The position numbers and the translations under genes are program-made. From Burhinus oedicnemus (Eukaryota; Chordata; Aves; Charadriiformes; Burhinidae), in the NCBI GenBank assembly GCA_008921705.1, contig VFFE01007255.1:4074371-4138370 (forward strand): a DNA stretch of 64,000 nt, given 5' to 3'. Of the stretch, positions 50,717 through 62,393 are shown piece by piece (the stretch's first letter is position 1; each line of letters begins with the position of its first letter). Below the pieces are notes generated by a model. The model was given only the letters and a program-made list of their open reading frames with translations, was not told the origin of the DNA and searched no databases.

Positions 50717-53700
50717 CTGGGAAAGATGGAGGGCTCACTGGGAAGAGGCACCGAGGATGGAGGGAGCTAAGTGAAATACAAGACACAGCTCCCAAAGAGG
50801 GAGGGAGCACAGGACAGGAATGCCAGTCCGGGCTCCTCCGAGTGACCCTGCATGGGGGTCCAGAAGGTTCTCAGGCCACAGCAGGCTTCACAACCTCTAC
50901 GTGAGCTATTCTGGGGCTGTTTCTCTTGTCTTCAGTCTGCTCCCTCACAGCTGACGAGAACCCATATACCCTCAAGGTGGATGTTAGGCAGGGTTGGAGC
51001 CAGCCCTGCTCTGCCCTGTGATCCCGTATCCCTTCCAGACAGTGCTGTGTGCAAGAATCATTATGCCCTTACCCGGTCACAGAGATGGAGGGCAGTCAGC
51101 AGCAGGAAGGCCCCTGTTGTGGGCCTGTAGAGCCGCCAGTAGGGCTTTTCCAGAGTTTTAGATTTTAAAAACCTGCAGCAGGACAGAAGAAAGCACAGAG
51201 CAGTTGCTGGGTGTGGTGGTTCAAGCTGGGCACACCTTGTCCCCCTGTGGCCTGTGTGGCATCTCTTCCCTCCTTACAGCAGTTTGTGGCCATACGAGGC
51301 ATTTCAGACAAGCCGTGAGTTTGCCCACACGTGCGGGTACCGCTGCGTGCTCAGTAAAGCGCAAGGTCAGCCCAGAATGCTCCATCACCTGCGCTGCAAC
51401 CTATGCCCAGCTCCGCCCCAGCTTTATGGAAGTGGTAGGTCTTGAGGAAATGGGGATAAAGAAGGGATGGATTAAAGGATCTAGTACGTTAAAGCCCACT
51501 CTTAAATCTGTCCTTTGCCTCACAGCGCAGAAATGGCTTTGAAGCTCCCTGGTACATCCTGCTCCTCATCCACATTTAGGAGTGAAACAAGACATAGGAA
51601 AGGCACAGAGGAGGGTCACAAAACTCACTAGGAGCTGCAGTGTTTTATGCCAGCAGTTGTTAGGAAGGTAGGAGCCCACAGCAGGAAAAAACAGCATTCT
51701 AGCCCTGTTGGCCTTGGAAAGGACCCAAGTCAGAGGAGAGACGGCAGCACAAGCAGGGAGGTGCAAGCCATCTGGCACTGCATTTGCCTTCTCTCAAGGA
51801 GACCGAAGGGTAAACACAGCCAAAGCAAGGCACAACAGGAGCTCTTCTTCCGACATCTCTTGGTCACGTGTGGCCCACGATTGGCACATCTCACAGTGAC
51901 AGCGTCCAGCAGGATTAGAGAGGCAAGGAAAAACAGCCAGGCCAGGCAAATGGGATAACTGAAGAAGCGCCTATTATCATGTTTGAGGGCACAAACAAGC
52001 TCCCGACTCAAGAAGGGATCTCGAGAGACAAGAGCTGTTACAGAGCCTTCCTCCAAGGTGCTAAGCAACAGGGAACACGAGAGGCTGGTCCTGAACTAGA
52101 TCAACTGTTCTGGCACTGTGGCAACGCTCTTCCCACATCTAAAGTTGCCATTTGCCCAGGATCTCTTCTGGATGCAGAAAGCCAAACTGTCCGACGGATG
52201 TTGTTTCTCCAGCTCACAGATGCTGGATGTCTACCCACCACTAACGTCCCACTGAGCGCACGCTGATGAAGCTCACCCCCAATCTGCTGGTGTGGCTAAA
52301 CTGCAGTTACAAGGCAGTGAGCTGGGGGCAGAGAGCCCAGAGACAGACAGGGATGGTGCTGGCCAGAAAAAATAAGCCCGTTAGAGCACATAGCCCTCAG
52401 CTCACCTGTTTTTCATGTATCTGAGGAAATCAGGGTGAACCACCAGGTATTTGTCCATCGTGAAATCTTCACCGAATCTCTCCCGGGGCCTCTGCCTAAG
52501 GACAGGAATGGGGAAACTCAGGACGAGCTCCTGTATTTCATCACAGCTGGAAAGCATCAGCCCTGATGCACTTGGCGATAAGTGGAGAACCACAAACACT
52601 GTTAAATTATTCTGCAACACTTCCCAGATTATGACAAAGCCTCCGTAACCTGTGTGCATTGCAGCGGAAGAGATCAGAGAGGAGACACACCAACAGGAGA
52701 CAGGAGTATCCCAAGCGTGTGTGTAGATAGACAAGTATTGGTGAAACCAGGCCTTCATCCCTAAGCAGGCCACCACGTACAGACACCAGACCAGACAACA
52801 GCGTGTTCATCCCAGAGGACCACAAAGCTTTCTCCAAGCTCTGGCCACACATCATTGAAATCAGCTGCTCCTGGGAAGGAGGTGTATTCGTTACAGCAGT
52901 GCTCAGAGCTGGGGAGGAAATAAGATAATTCTCCAGATAAATCTGCAAGGAGAGGGAGGCTTTAACCTGGCTTTACCCTGACCTGCACTTCAGCAGGGCT
53001 GAGCACTGTGGAGAGGAAGAGGGCACAGCAGAGAGCTCCAGACCAAAGGATGTAGAGATGGGGCCAGTTTGTTTTACCCGTAGTCATTCAAGAATCCTTT
53101 CCTGATGTCCTTGTTCAGCAGAAGAGCCTTCAGCCACTCATAGTCTCTAGCTCCCTCCAGGAAGTGAATGTACCTGACATGCTAAGAAAACAAGTGAGTG
53201 TTAACGAACAGCACAAGAGAGACACATCCTTTAAAAAGAAAAATCAAGCAGGCATCTAGGCTCACTGAGTTTCTCAGACTGAGTTTCTTCGGTCTGCAGC
53301 TTGTAACTATCCCACAGAAGCAGCATGGAGATAACACCTAATGTGCAGCTACTTCTACACGCCAAAGGGCTGGGGTTGGACTGACGCAGCTTGCCACTGC
53401 AAGCGCTCTGAGCCAAGCCAATGCAGGTTCCCTCACGAAGGGTAATGCTGAAGTGTTGGCTCAGCCCCTTTGCTCCTCATGCATGGCAAGACCAGAACTG
53501 AAGGCCACAGACTAACAGCATCCCGTCAAGCTACGCAGGCATACAGCGTGGACCTGACTTACTTTTCCCCGTGGGATGTTGCTGAACCCTCTGTGTCCCA
53601 AGATCTGGAGAGAGGACACCAGGGAGTAGGCTGTGAATCCATAAAAGGAGGTTTTTGTTCCCACATCGTTTTCATAACCTTTGATTACAGCCCCGCTCAC

Positions 53701-56700
53701 CCTAGCCATGGAAATCAAACAGAGGAGCAGAGTTAGCAGGTGACCATTGAAAACCCTCGCATCTATGTTTATAACAGGAAAAAACAGCGTTAGTCTGGAG
53801 GAAGGGAAGATTAGGCCCATTTGAGCTACACCTCTTGATCTGCAGGACAGCCACTTCCCCCTGCTTTGGAGATGGCTCTTTATGGCTCATCTGTGAACCC
53901 AGGCTCTTCCTGGGTGTTTACGAACTTTCCAATTCCTTTTTGTTTTTTCACCTCCTCTTGCCATCAGTTATTTTGGCACTTCAGAGTCAGCGCAACACTA
54001 GAAGATGTGAAGTTATCCAGCCGTAATTATCTGCTAGCCAGAATAAGCTAGTTGTGTATCTTCTAAGACGGAAGCTTGCCTTACCGGAAGACGTAGTCAT
54101 GGGAGTCAATCTCTTGGCCCATCCCAGAGTTATTCAGTATTCCTCCATTCCCCACAACAGCACAGCTGATGCATGTTGGCACGCTGCTGTTGCTGTTGGC
54201 CAGGAGCAGCTGCTGGTAGGGATTCGGGGGCAGCAGGGACATGACCTCCTCCACTACTGTGAAGCAAACATGGTGGAGAGTTAGCACCAAGAGCCTTTGG
54301 GATGTGAAACCACCACAGTTTCCACCATGAGATCCACCTAGCCTGATGCCTTTGACATGGAGATGCTGCAAACCTCCAGCTACTCGACATAAGGTTCCTG
54401 TTGGGAGTTCGATGGTCCCATCCTGACACGCCCTGAGGGACTCACGTGAATAATTCAGCTCCATGAAGCCATACGGAGGTGCAAAATGCTCCAGGCGGTC
54501 CCACTCACTGTCATTGAAGTATCTCTTGTCTGTGAAGAGCATGATGTTGGGCAGGAAAAGATCCTGCAGCCAGTCAGACTTGGCAGCTTTGGCCTTCACC
54601 GATTCAGAGCAAGTCTTGAAAAACAAAAAGAAAACAATAAGGGCTGATTAGCAGGGAGCTGATAAAGTGCTTGTCTGCCTGTGTATGAGAGTATCAGAAG
54701 GAAGCCCAGAAACTCCAGTGGTACATTGTCCATTCCCTTCAGTGTCCCCATCACCATGTACGTGAGGCATAATTTCAACGCTACATCAATAAGTAGCTGG
54801 TGGAAAGTCACCTACAAGGAAGCCAGGGTGACTGCAGGTCTCTGAGCCTTTCCTCTTCAGAACAACAGGCCTGCGATGCTCACATGTTTTACTGGCTTTG
54901 GGCCTCATTAACTGATGCAAATTAATATCTGTCATAGGTCTGACCTAAACATACCAAAACAAGCCAGCAGTCCCTGTTGGCAATGCACCTCACGAGGTCC
55001 TGGCCTCGGACTGCACATGAACAAACACAGCGAGGAACACGTGAGATCAGATCACCATTATCACCCCCTTTAAAGATAAGGAAAAGCATGCAAACCACTT
55101 GTTCAACATCATAAATGAATCAGAGAGAAGCGTGCGACCGAGAAGGGAATCCAAGCCAGCTTATCCGCTCTAAAAAGAGGGGTCTCGTTGCAGCTGGCAC
55201 GAGCTAGGCTGTGTGTGCAGATGGAGAGCAAACAACTCCACTGCGCTGGATTTTCCACTGAGTCGATTTGGTGTCTACTTTCTTAGACATCTTGCCCAAA
55301 TACCTGCTGCAATACCTACTAAGAGACAAAACAGGAGACCAAGCTCAAATCCCCAGCAATGACCAGACTGCGTTGCCAAAGCCTCGCTGTGTACTCCACA
55401 GCTGAGCTGGGCTCTCTGCTACGGGTGAGGATGACAACCCAGTCACAGCCTGAGGAGACAGCCCTGGTTCTGCCTGTCACAACAGAAGTGCGACCAGAAT
55501 AACATTGGGGAGGGTTTCATGTTGGCATCATTTCACTCGCAGCACAATTCATGTCCAGAGACGGGGACGTTCCCTTCCTGCTCAAGCTGTACTTTGTACT
55601 GTCCAAGGCTTGGTACTTCTTGTGCCTCCACAGCTAGACTGGATCAGTACCAGAGGAACTAGGGAAAAGTCTGATCATGTAGGAAATGAAGGAGGTGGGA
55701 ATGCCTCTAGTCGCTCCCTCTTTTCTGCAGAATCAGAGATCAGGTTTGGGAGTGAGACCCAACGCGTGACCCATCCGCGTTTTCACTAAGGACCCTTTTG
55801 CGTGCATTTTCTCCTCTTCTCCCTACTGAGGAAGGGTCTTCCCCACTACCTCAGCTGTTCTGCACACTCACATGTTCTGCAGCCCCAGTTGCAGTGGAGG
55901 ATGTTCTCAGCTTCCTGCTGTGAACTGTCATCTCACATTTCTCTGCCAGCTCCTGCTCTGCACTTCTGCGATGGCTGCATGTGCTCTGCGGCTCATCAGA
56001 TGAGAAGACAGGAGCATCTGGCAGTCAACGAGCAGGATCCTGGGTGACCCCACTGTACCCACAGGCGGTAACACTGGGCAGGAGGGGTGAGGTGCTGTCT
56101 TGCGTGACGTACCACTCTTAGCCACATAGTTCGCCCACTCCCATTTGTATTCTGGGTGCCTTGAGACCACGGGGAGCCCAGGAAGAAGGACGCACATCCT
56201 GCACCAGGCTGGATCATCTGCCAGGCCCTTCTGCTGTGACTCAGTCAGGCTGGGCCAGTGCATGAGCTCAAGCATTTAACAGCCAAGTTCCACATTTAAT
56301 AGTCACAGATCTTTGGATAACAGAGGTATCTTTGGGGCCAGCTGCTCCTCTCAAGCGCCTCGATCCCACACTGAAGAGCACATCCCATTAGCAAAAGAAT
56401 GGCTCGCGCTGCCAAAAGGTGCAACAGGGAATGACATCAAAATACCACAAAGGAGAGAGAACTCAAAAGCCAAAAATCAAAATAATAAAACTCATCCTAG
56501 GATTTTTTATCAGCCCAGTTCATCTCTGGGATACCTCTGCTCTCTGCGTGTCTCTCAGGGCACCCTGGGGCTGGGGAATGGGATTAATTTTTTCCAAGAG
56601 TAGCCCCTGCTCCACCAGGAGAGGTCTGAGCAGAACAACACAGTGCCTGCAGCCCTGACAGTCCCCTGGAGCAACATCTACATTCCCCCTAATGCCACCA

Positions 56701-59700
56701 AAACAACACATGGCAATGGTGGAAGACTGCAGCACTGAGACTTTAAATAGGCAAATGGCTCGTCTAGGACCACTGAGCTAGAATAGGCACTCCTGTCCTC
56801 TGCTTACACCTTCCCTCCTCCCTGAGCACACCAGCAGTGTGTAAAGGCCACTTACACCCAGGTACAAAGACCATCCTCACTCTAGAGAGGGTTACCTGCC
56901 TGTCCAAGTCTTCCAGCAACAGGGGTGCCAGGGAGAACTTCTCTGGGTAAGCTTCACAAAGGGTTACCAGCATGACGGGGGACAAAGACAGTGCTGTGCA
57001 CCACAACCTGCCCCATCTGCTTGCCGAGAACTTTGCTATGGTTTATAACTTTCCTAAAGGCCCTGTTCTTGGACCTGAGTAATTATGAGATGTTCAAGTT
57101 TAATTTTAAATTAGTTCCAAACCCTCATAGCTACAAAGGAAAGGTCAAAAATATGGTCAGAACAAGAGTTCAGTGCAAAACAGAGAAGAAAAAGACCAGG
57201 CCTACAGTTGTTGCTATTTAACAATGAGGAACAAAGCAAGACTAGTTGAATGCCAGATCTGCTATGAATTATTTGCTCTCCTGTGACGATGGTTCAATGC
57301 ATAGCAAGAAAACCCTAGACAGCAACCCAATGTGCTGGGACCATCTGAGTCGTGGAGCTCTGAATGGGTATAGAATCTGCTTGCTCACTATGAGTGTGTA
57401 CATACAGGGTGGAAAGAAAGACTCTCCTCTCGTTGATAATAAACCACAAGAACAGTAAAAATGTTACTTTTTAACCATCATTTCTCCAATGGGGCACACA
57501 TACACATAGTTGAATTTTCACCAATATCGACAGAAAATCTTAAAGATGGGAAAAGTCCTCACCCTACTGTCTCCAAAAGCAGGGAGGTACACGCTTATCA
57601 ATCCTCACCTACCCTTTTTTCTTTGACCTTATTTTGACTTTAATACAAGCAACTAACAAAGCTTCCATTCCTGTGCACCGAGACCCTCATCATCACTGCC
57701 AGCGTCATTCTGCACAGCCTGGCACAGCACAAGCATCACTGCTGCCCCACCGCTGCCAAAGCTTTTGGCTTGCTTTGGTACGTACGTGCTTGGGTGAACA
57801 GGCACACGGAGGCATTCCTATTCCTGTTCCCTCACCATGATCCTGCTTGTTTTCTTTAGCTGGGCTGCATAAAACAAAGATCAAGGCAAATCTGGGGATT
57901 GCAAATCTCAGTTTTCATAGGAATGCAAATGTTCCGTTTCCCAAGAGATCGGGTGAGAAATGGGACACCTGTATGAAGACCGCCATTTAGTGGCAGACAC
58001 CTAAAGCCTACCCGTAGGCATCGCAAGACTAGATGTGACTCAACTCACCTTAGGGTGCCATGTTACAGGGCACATATACACTGGATTGCGTGCCTAAGTC
58101 CCCTATGCAATACGGCAAGGCACCTAAGAATGGGACCACCTTGTAGCACATCTAGAAGGAGAGATTTTCTGCAGCTTCTGATGCACCTGAGCTCCAGAAA
58201 GGGCTGCTCAGGCTGACTTTCAAAGGAACCCATGGAAATGCATGCAATTACCCGTAAGTTCCCATACTGAAGCATGGTGGAGGACTGGCCAGGCTGATTG
58301 AGTTGTACATATAGGTTTCCCTCTCTGGGTCCCAGCAGCATCTGCTTATACCAGTGAGTTGACCTACCAGTTTGGAGATCATTCTCGACTGCAAAGGGCA
58401 CGCATGCCCAGGGGACAGCAGACAAGAAGGTCAACAGGGAGGCATCATTCTTGGCAAACTTGCACAGTCATCACACCTACCGATGGTGGAGATGAGTTGT
58501 CCAGCAGGTACTTGTCCTCAAAATTCCACCGCGGCTCCGACTTGAAGTCAGCAGCCCTCAGTTTCCTCTTTTCTGTCACTGCAGCAGCCTGAGGAACAGA
58601 TCTTACAGTTTTCTCTGGTGCAGGAGGCTCTTTTGACTTTGTTTGGTCTTTGGGTATGTTGTTTTCATGAGCTCCCTTCACTCCAGAGGATGGTTTCGCT
58701 GTTGCCTTCTCCTTGGCTCCCTCCACCCTGGGAAGTGGTTTCACTATTGTCATTTCCTTGGCTTCTTCCACCCCTGGGGCTGGTCTCACTATTGTTTTCT
58801 CCTTGTTTCCCTGCACCCTAGGGGCTGTTTTCACTGTTGTCTTCTTGATTCCCTCCAACCTGGGGGGTGGTTTCACAGTCATGTTCTCCTTGGCTTCCTC
58901 CACCCTGGCAACTCGTTTTGCCTTTTTCTTCTGCTCCTCCTTTCCTTCCCATCTTGGTGTCCTCTCAACCATATCTTGTTTGAGTCTTGTGATGTCTCTC
59001 CCTAAAGTCACCTTTAAAAAGCTCCTTGAGTTCCCATTTTCTGAATAGTTTAAACCCTGTTGCACTTGGGTGTCCATTTGGAGCACGTCTGGGGCACGTT
59101 GGAAAATGCTCAATTGCCTGAATGCAATCAAAGGAAAAGCAGACACATCACACACACTTTCCACTTAACACTGAACACCTTCCAGCCCATTTCTACTGCT
59201 CTTGACTCTGAGCCCCCCTCTGTGCTTCAGAGCAACCGCTGCATACGACCACCACGCTCAGAGGACTTGCCTTGGCAACTGCCGCTGAGCTTCTGCAGGA
59301 TGCTCTACGAATTCAACTTCGTTTCCAACTTCACCACCAAAGTGTCATTCAACTTCCCACACCATTCTGGCCAGAATACCGCTTATCTCCCCACTGAGCA
59401 AATCCCAGAGGCTGCAAACTCCTCTTCAGCACTTGGCTCGTGGAACATCCACACGGGCAGTAACTGCAAACCAGCACAGAACAGCTTCGCCTGGTGCTGG
59501 GCAGGACCCCTGGCAACGTCCCCAGAGCGCTGCAGGACTGCTTTGGAGATCCTGAGCTCAGGACATGGCGCACACCATGGAGGCAGCCATCTGGCTCTCT
59601 TCTTTGCCAGCAGAGCCAAGTGCTCCAGCGACAGAGCATGCAGATCTCCCAGAATTCACTAAGGGAAGACTAGTAAGAAGTGAAAGTCACTCTTTTACCA

Positions 59701-62393
59701 TATATCACTTCTTGAGAATTTGGGGCCACAAGGCACTTTTTCCTCTCCTCCTCCCCCGTAGCCAGCTAATGCAATGGCATCACACAGCACCCGGCAGGTA
59801 CCCGTGTCTCAAGACAGGCACTTTGAAGCTATTAAAATACACTCCGAAGCTTAAAAATGTAAAATCTCTGCATTTTCAGCGATTGCCTCTAATATCGCAG
59901 CTGCCCCGTTGCCTGATTCAGAGGCGCGGGCAGGTACAAGGATATCACAGGAGGATACGGCTGCCAACGGCGGAAGAGCCACCTGCACCAGGACTGGGCT
60001 GAAACCCAGGAAAAAAAAAAAAAAAATCAAGGCAGAAGTGATGGGGTTTTGTCCCAAACATTCATTCGTATCTGCACCTGGCTGGAGGGTGGAACAGGAA
60101 AAAGGAAGGTGAAAAATTTCTGCAGCTGAGCTTTTATGTACAGCAAAGCTTTTGAGGATAAACCAGCGTGGTCGCGGCAGCCTGATTTCACACTTACATT
60201 CACCCTTTGCATGAGGCATTTGTTTCGGAGAGCTGTGGATTGCTTCCGAGGTGATAAATGGGGAAAAAGGCACCGCCGCAGATAGCAGGCTGTAGGTAAC
60301 GGTGCAATTGCTGCTGAAGCTTCAGAGTGGTATGGCATTCATTACAGTGACTAGGAAATTATCAACTAAGGATGCTTTTAAAAATAATTTTCTATCGGAT
60401 ACATGCTTGAGCCTTTCCAATGCTATTTTTAAGAAAAAGAGGTTGCGGTAAATGGCCTGTCAGCTCTTCCTCTGCCTCCTCTCGTAATCATTAGCCAGTT
60501 TCAACCACGTACGCAGCACTTGCTTTCCATCACAGAGCTTCCTGGATAAACTTGTGTTACTGTTTGCTGCCTAATAAAAGGAAAGATTTTATATACGCAC
60601 TGTGAGTAAGGAGAAATTTGGTAAGGTAGCTCAGGCAGATCTTAAATCCCTGGATGATTTTCTGCTGTCTTTTTAAGGTGATGCTTAAAATTTGGAAATT
60701 AAAGGGCCGAGAACAAAAGAAACAGGACAGTATGAGACACCCCCACACCCCAGACTTTCCATACTTGCTGTCTCGTAGGGCACAGATTCCACCCCAGCTC
60801 TATTACACTTTAATTTCAAATACAACTGTGAAACGTACATAGACCAAAATGTAAAAAGGAGGGCCCTTCGCCTCCAAAACCCCGCTCCCTGCAGTCAGAC
60901 CCACACGGCCAGGCCATGCCTAGACAGGATCCCGCTCTCCTGACCAGCATTCTAAATCCAGGCGACTGGTCAAAGCACCTCATCAAATTTCAGGCTCTGG
61001 AGTCCAGCTGGCAAACAAGGGCAGAAGCTCAATGATATTTACTGTCATTTTCCTCTGCGTTTACAAAGCCCTGGGACAAATAGAGGATAAAGCCATGAAA
61101 ACGCTGCTTCATATATTTTACGTTGCATATAAAAGTGAGGAAACGGAACTGACACAGATAACCACACACAGCTCATGCCTAGGTGTGTTTTACTTAAGTT
61201 GAAAAAATACGGATGTTTCCATAATCTGAAACTATGGCAGAACGAAATGGCTTCAAGCAGCTGGGCATGGAGAGCCAGTTCTTGTTCCAGCTCTGCCACT
61301 GACGGGCTCTGTGATCAAGGACAACTCACTTCTCAACACCTTTTCCTTCTCCCCGCCTCCCTTGTGCAGATTCCAATCTCTCCAAATTGATAGCTGTCCT
61401 CAAGGTGTGGTCTCAAGTCACTGGAGCTGAGCTAAACTCATCCCACCTCCAAGAAGGTGTTCCCAGCCTCACCGCTCTCGCCTGCCCCCACACCACCAGC
61501 CCTGAGAGGTCCAGCTGAAAGCTAACCCCACCAAGACAAGCCAGACGAGCTCATCGGGAGAGCTGGGACCATCCGAGGGCTGGCGAGGAGGCTGGGAAGC
61601 GCTGCTTCCCACACGCAGCACAGGGCACCAAGCCGTGCTTGCAGTAGGAAAGGCGCAGCTACCTGCTGTGCTCATGGAAGGAGCGGTGCTTCCTGCCAAG
61701 GATGCTGGAGGCGCTTTACTGCAGTCTGCACTGCAATTCCCTCCCATTCGTGCAGGATTTACTTGACCATTTATATAAAAAATAATATGTATCTTGATCA
61801 CGTCTGCATGACATTGATCTCCCAGTATGCAGCATACTTGTATTAGGAATCACATGCTGAACTCGCTATAAATTCAAAGGTATCCCACCAAAGCCAACGT
61901 CCAGCAATGCAATCTGGACTAGGGCTGAATGAGGTCCTTCTGGGAGCCACCAGGAAAAGCAAACACTATGGAGTGCCAAAGTATGAAAACAGGTAGCACC
62001 AGTAAAGCAAAAGCTGCTTTCTTAAACAGCTACACGAGGAAACACTAGAAACTAGCGATTCAGCCGAAGCAAGTTTTTGACCGTGGATCTTCCTACACTG
62101 TGCTCTGATTGTACGCAAATCGGTCTGCTAAAGCAAAGTGGTCACCTAACTCAGATCCGAAGTGCCAGTTTCAGGGTAAAAAGACACAGAGACAGCGAGA
62201 GAGAAAGCGAGCACAAGCCCTCGACCCAGACAGCGCCTACCCCAAGGAAGCAGGTCTCTTACCTGAAAACCTTTGTCTTTGACAAGCCAAACAAGGAGTT
62301 GAAATTAGCAATGAAGATGCAAAAGTTTGTTAGAGCAATGAGCCAAATGAGGGCTCTGGGAATTTTAGGAAGCCTTCTCCTGAAAAACCACAT
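50546..62393 (-). CDS. ST6GALNAC1: ST6GALNAC1, GalNAc alpha-2,6-sialyltransferase I, complete, 9 exons
   Basis: Nine exons join in frame to 570 codons plus stop: 62393-62263, 59117-58481, 54614-54446, 54256-54085, 53701-53563, 53181-53078, 52495-52406, 51172-51073, 50716-50546. The human protein is about 600 residues. The product has a basic N-terminal tail (RRR at 5-7), a signal anchor (about 14-36), a long Lys/Pro-rich stem with tandem repeats (about 115-188), then the GT29 domain. Motif L begins at [13 protein letters not shown] (344-356). C512 in motif S is its disulphide partner. HYYD (531-534) is motif III, and H546 and E551 mark motif VS. Family knowledge: it adds alpha2,6 sialic acid directly to GalNAc-Ser/Thr, giving sialyl-Tn, and to core 1 glycans in the Golgi. 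Several N-glycosylation sequons are visible. ATG context is CACCATG. The gene lies tandem to ST6GALNAC2 on the same strand. Confidence 0.96.
51073..51172 (-). CDS. ST6GALNAC1: ST6GALNAC1 exon 8: sialyl motif S
   Basis: Codes residues 482-514. YRPTTGAFLLLTALHLCDR is motif S, with C512 pairing C344. It is 100 nt, as in ST6GALNAC2. Acceptor CTGCAG|G, donor CGG|GTAAGG. Confidence 0.96.
52406..52495 (-). CDS. ST6GALNAC1: ST6GALNAC1 exon 7
   Basis: Codes residues 452-480 with split codons at both ends. RPRERFGEDFTMDKYLVVHP is highly like mammalian ST6GALNAC1. Acceptor TCCTTAG|G, donor AACAG|GTGAGC. Confidence 0.95.
53078..53181 (-). CDS. ST6GALNAC1: ST6GALNAC1 exon 6
   Basis: Codes residues 417-450 with codon 451 split. 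YIHFLEGARDYEWLKALLLN is diagnostic of ST6GALNAC1. Acceptor TTCTTAG|C, donor TACGG|GTAAAA. It is too short for a long open frame and was found by phase and similarity. Confidence 0.94.
53563..53701 (-). CDS. ST6GALNAC1: ST6GALNAC1 exon 5: second half of sialyl motif L
   Basis: Codes residues 371-416. VSGAVIKGYENDVGTKTSFY is the second part of motif L. It is 139 nt with the same phase as the ST6GALNAC2 exon. Acceptor GGCTAG|G, donor AAA|GTAAGT. Confidence 0.96.
54085..54256 (-). CDS. ST6GALNAC1: ST6GALNAC1 exon 4: first half of sialyl motif L
   Basis: Codes residues 313-369 with codon 370 split. It contains [20 protein letters not shown] and the canonical HDYVF(R). C344 is the motif L cysteine. 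Sequons NSS and NSG are present. Confidence 0.96.
54446..54614 (-). CDS. ST6GALNAC1: ST6GALNAC1 exon 3: start of conserved domain
   Basis: Codes residues 257-312 plus one base. DSEWDRLEHFAPPYGFMELN aligns with the WDRL...PYGW segment of ST6GALNAC2 exon 3. Acceptor TTTTTCAAG|A, donor TCAC|GTGAGT. Confidence 0.95.
54615..58480 (-). other. ST6GALNAC1 intron 2
   Basis: 3.9 kb intron between stem and catalytic exons. No repeat family or exon recognised. The flanking exons are both phase 0 here. Confidence 0.8.
58481..59117 (-). CDS. ST6GALNAC1: ST6GALNAC1 exon 2: long repeat-bearing stem
   Basis: A 637-nt exon coding residues 45-256 after completing Arg44. The acceptor is GCATTCAG|G and the donor TCG|GTAGGT. 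It is rich in Lys, Glu, Pro, Val and Thr, and includes five 14-15 residue repeats plus a degenerate sixth. It ends in PRWNFEDKYLLDNSSPPS, the same type of junction as human ST6GALNAC1 before the conserved domain. Confidence 0.94.
58640..58906 (-). repeat. ST6GALNAC1: Coding tandem repeat (14-15 codons) in the ST6GALNAC1 stem
   Basis: Five imperfect repeats of 42-45 nt (58685-58906) and a decayed sixth (to 58640) lie in frame in exon 2. The units read RVEEAKENMTVKPPP, RLEGIKKTTVKTAP, RVQGNKEKTIVRPAP, GVEEAKEMTIVKPLP and RVEGAKEKATAKPSS. The consensus is roughly RVEGAKEKTxVKPxP. Being in-frame multiples, unit gain or loss would change stem length without a frameshift. Confidence 0.88.
59118..62262 (-). 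other. ST6GALNAC1 intron 1
   Basis: 3.1 kb between the anchor exon and the stem exon. Contains a poly(A) run; nothing else recognised. Confidence 0.8.
60011..60026 (+). repeat. Poly(A) run of 16 in ST6GALNAC1 intron 1
   Basis: Sixteen A in the first intron. No recognisable retroposon body lies directly upstream. Confidence 0.9.
62263..62393 (-). CDS. ST6GALNAC1: ST6GALNAC1 exon 1: start codon and membrane anchor
   Basis: Codes residues 1-43 plus two bases. It begins MWFFRRRLPKIPR, then a hydrophobic stretch (ALIWLIALTNFCIFIANF), giving a type II signal anchor. Donor TTTCAG|GTAAGA. It is too short to show up as a long open frame; it was found by looking upstream of the stem exon for an in-phase anchor. 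Confidence 0.9.

Noticed and set aside
58063..58434. 123-codon open frame on - in ST6GALNAC1 intron 2
   Set aside because: No recognisable domain, and the exon 2/exon 3 junction is already in phase without it.
58643..59005. Hydrophobic open frames on + that look like membrane proteins
   Set aside because: Antisense of the Lys/Glu/Pro-rich repeat in ST6GALNAC1 exon 2; complementing such codons yields Phe/Leu/Ser-rich strings.
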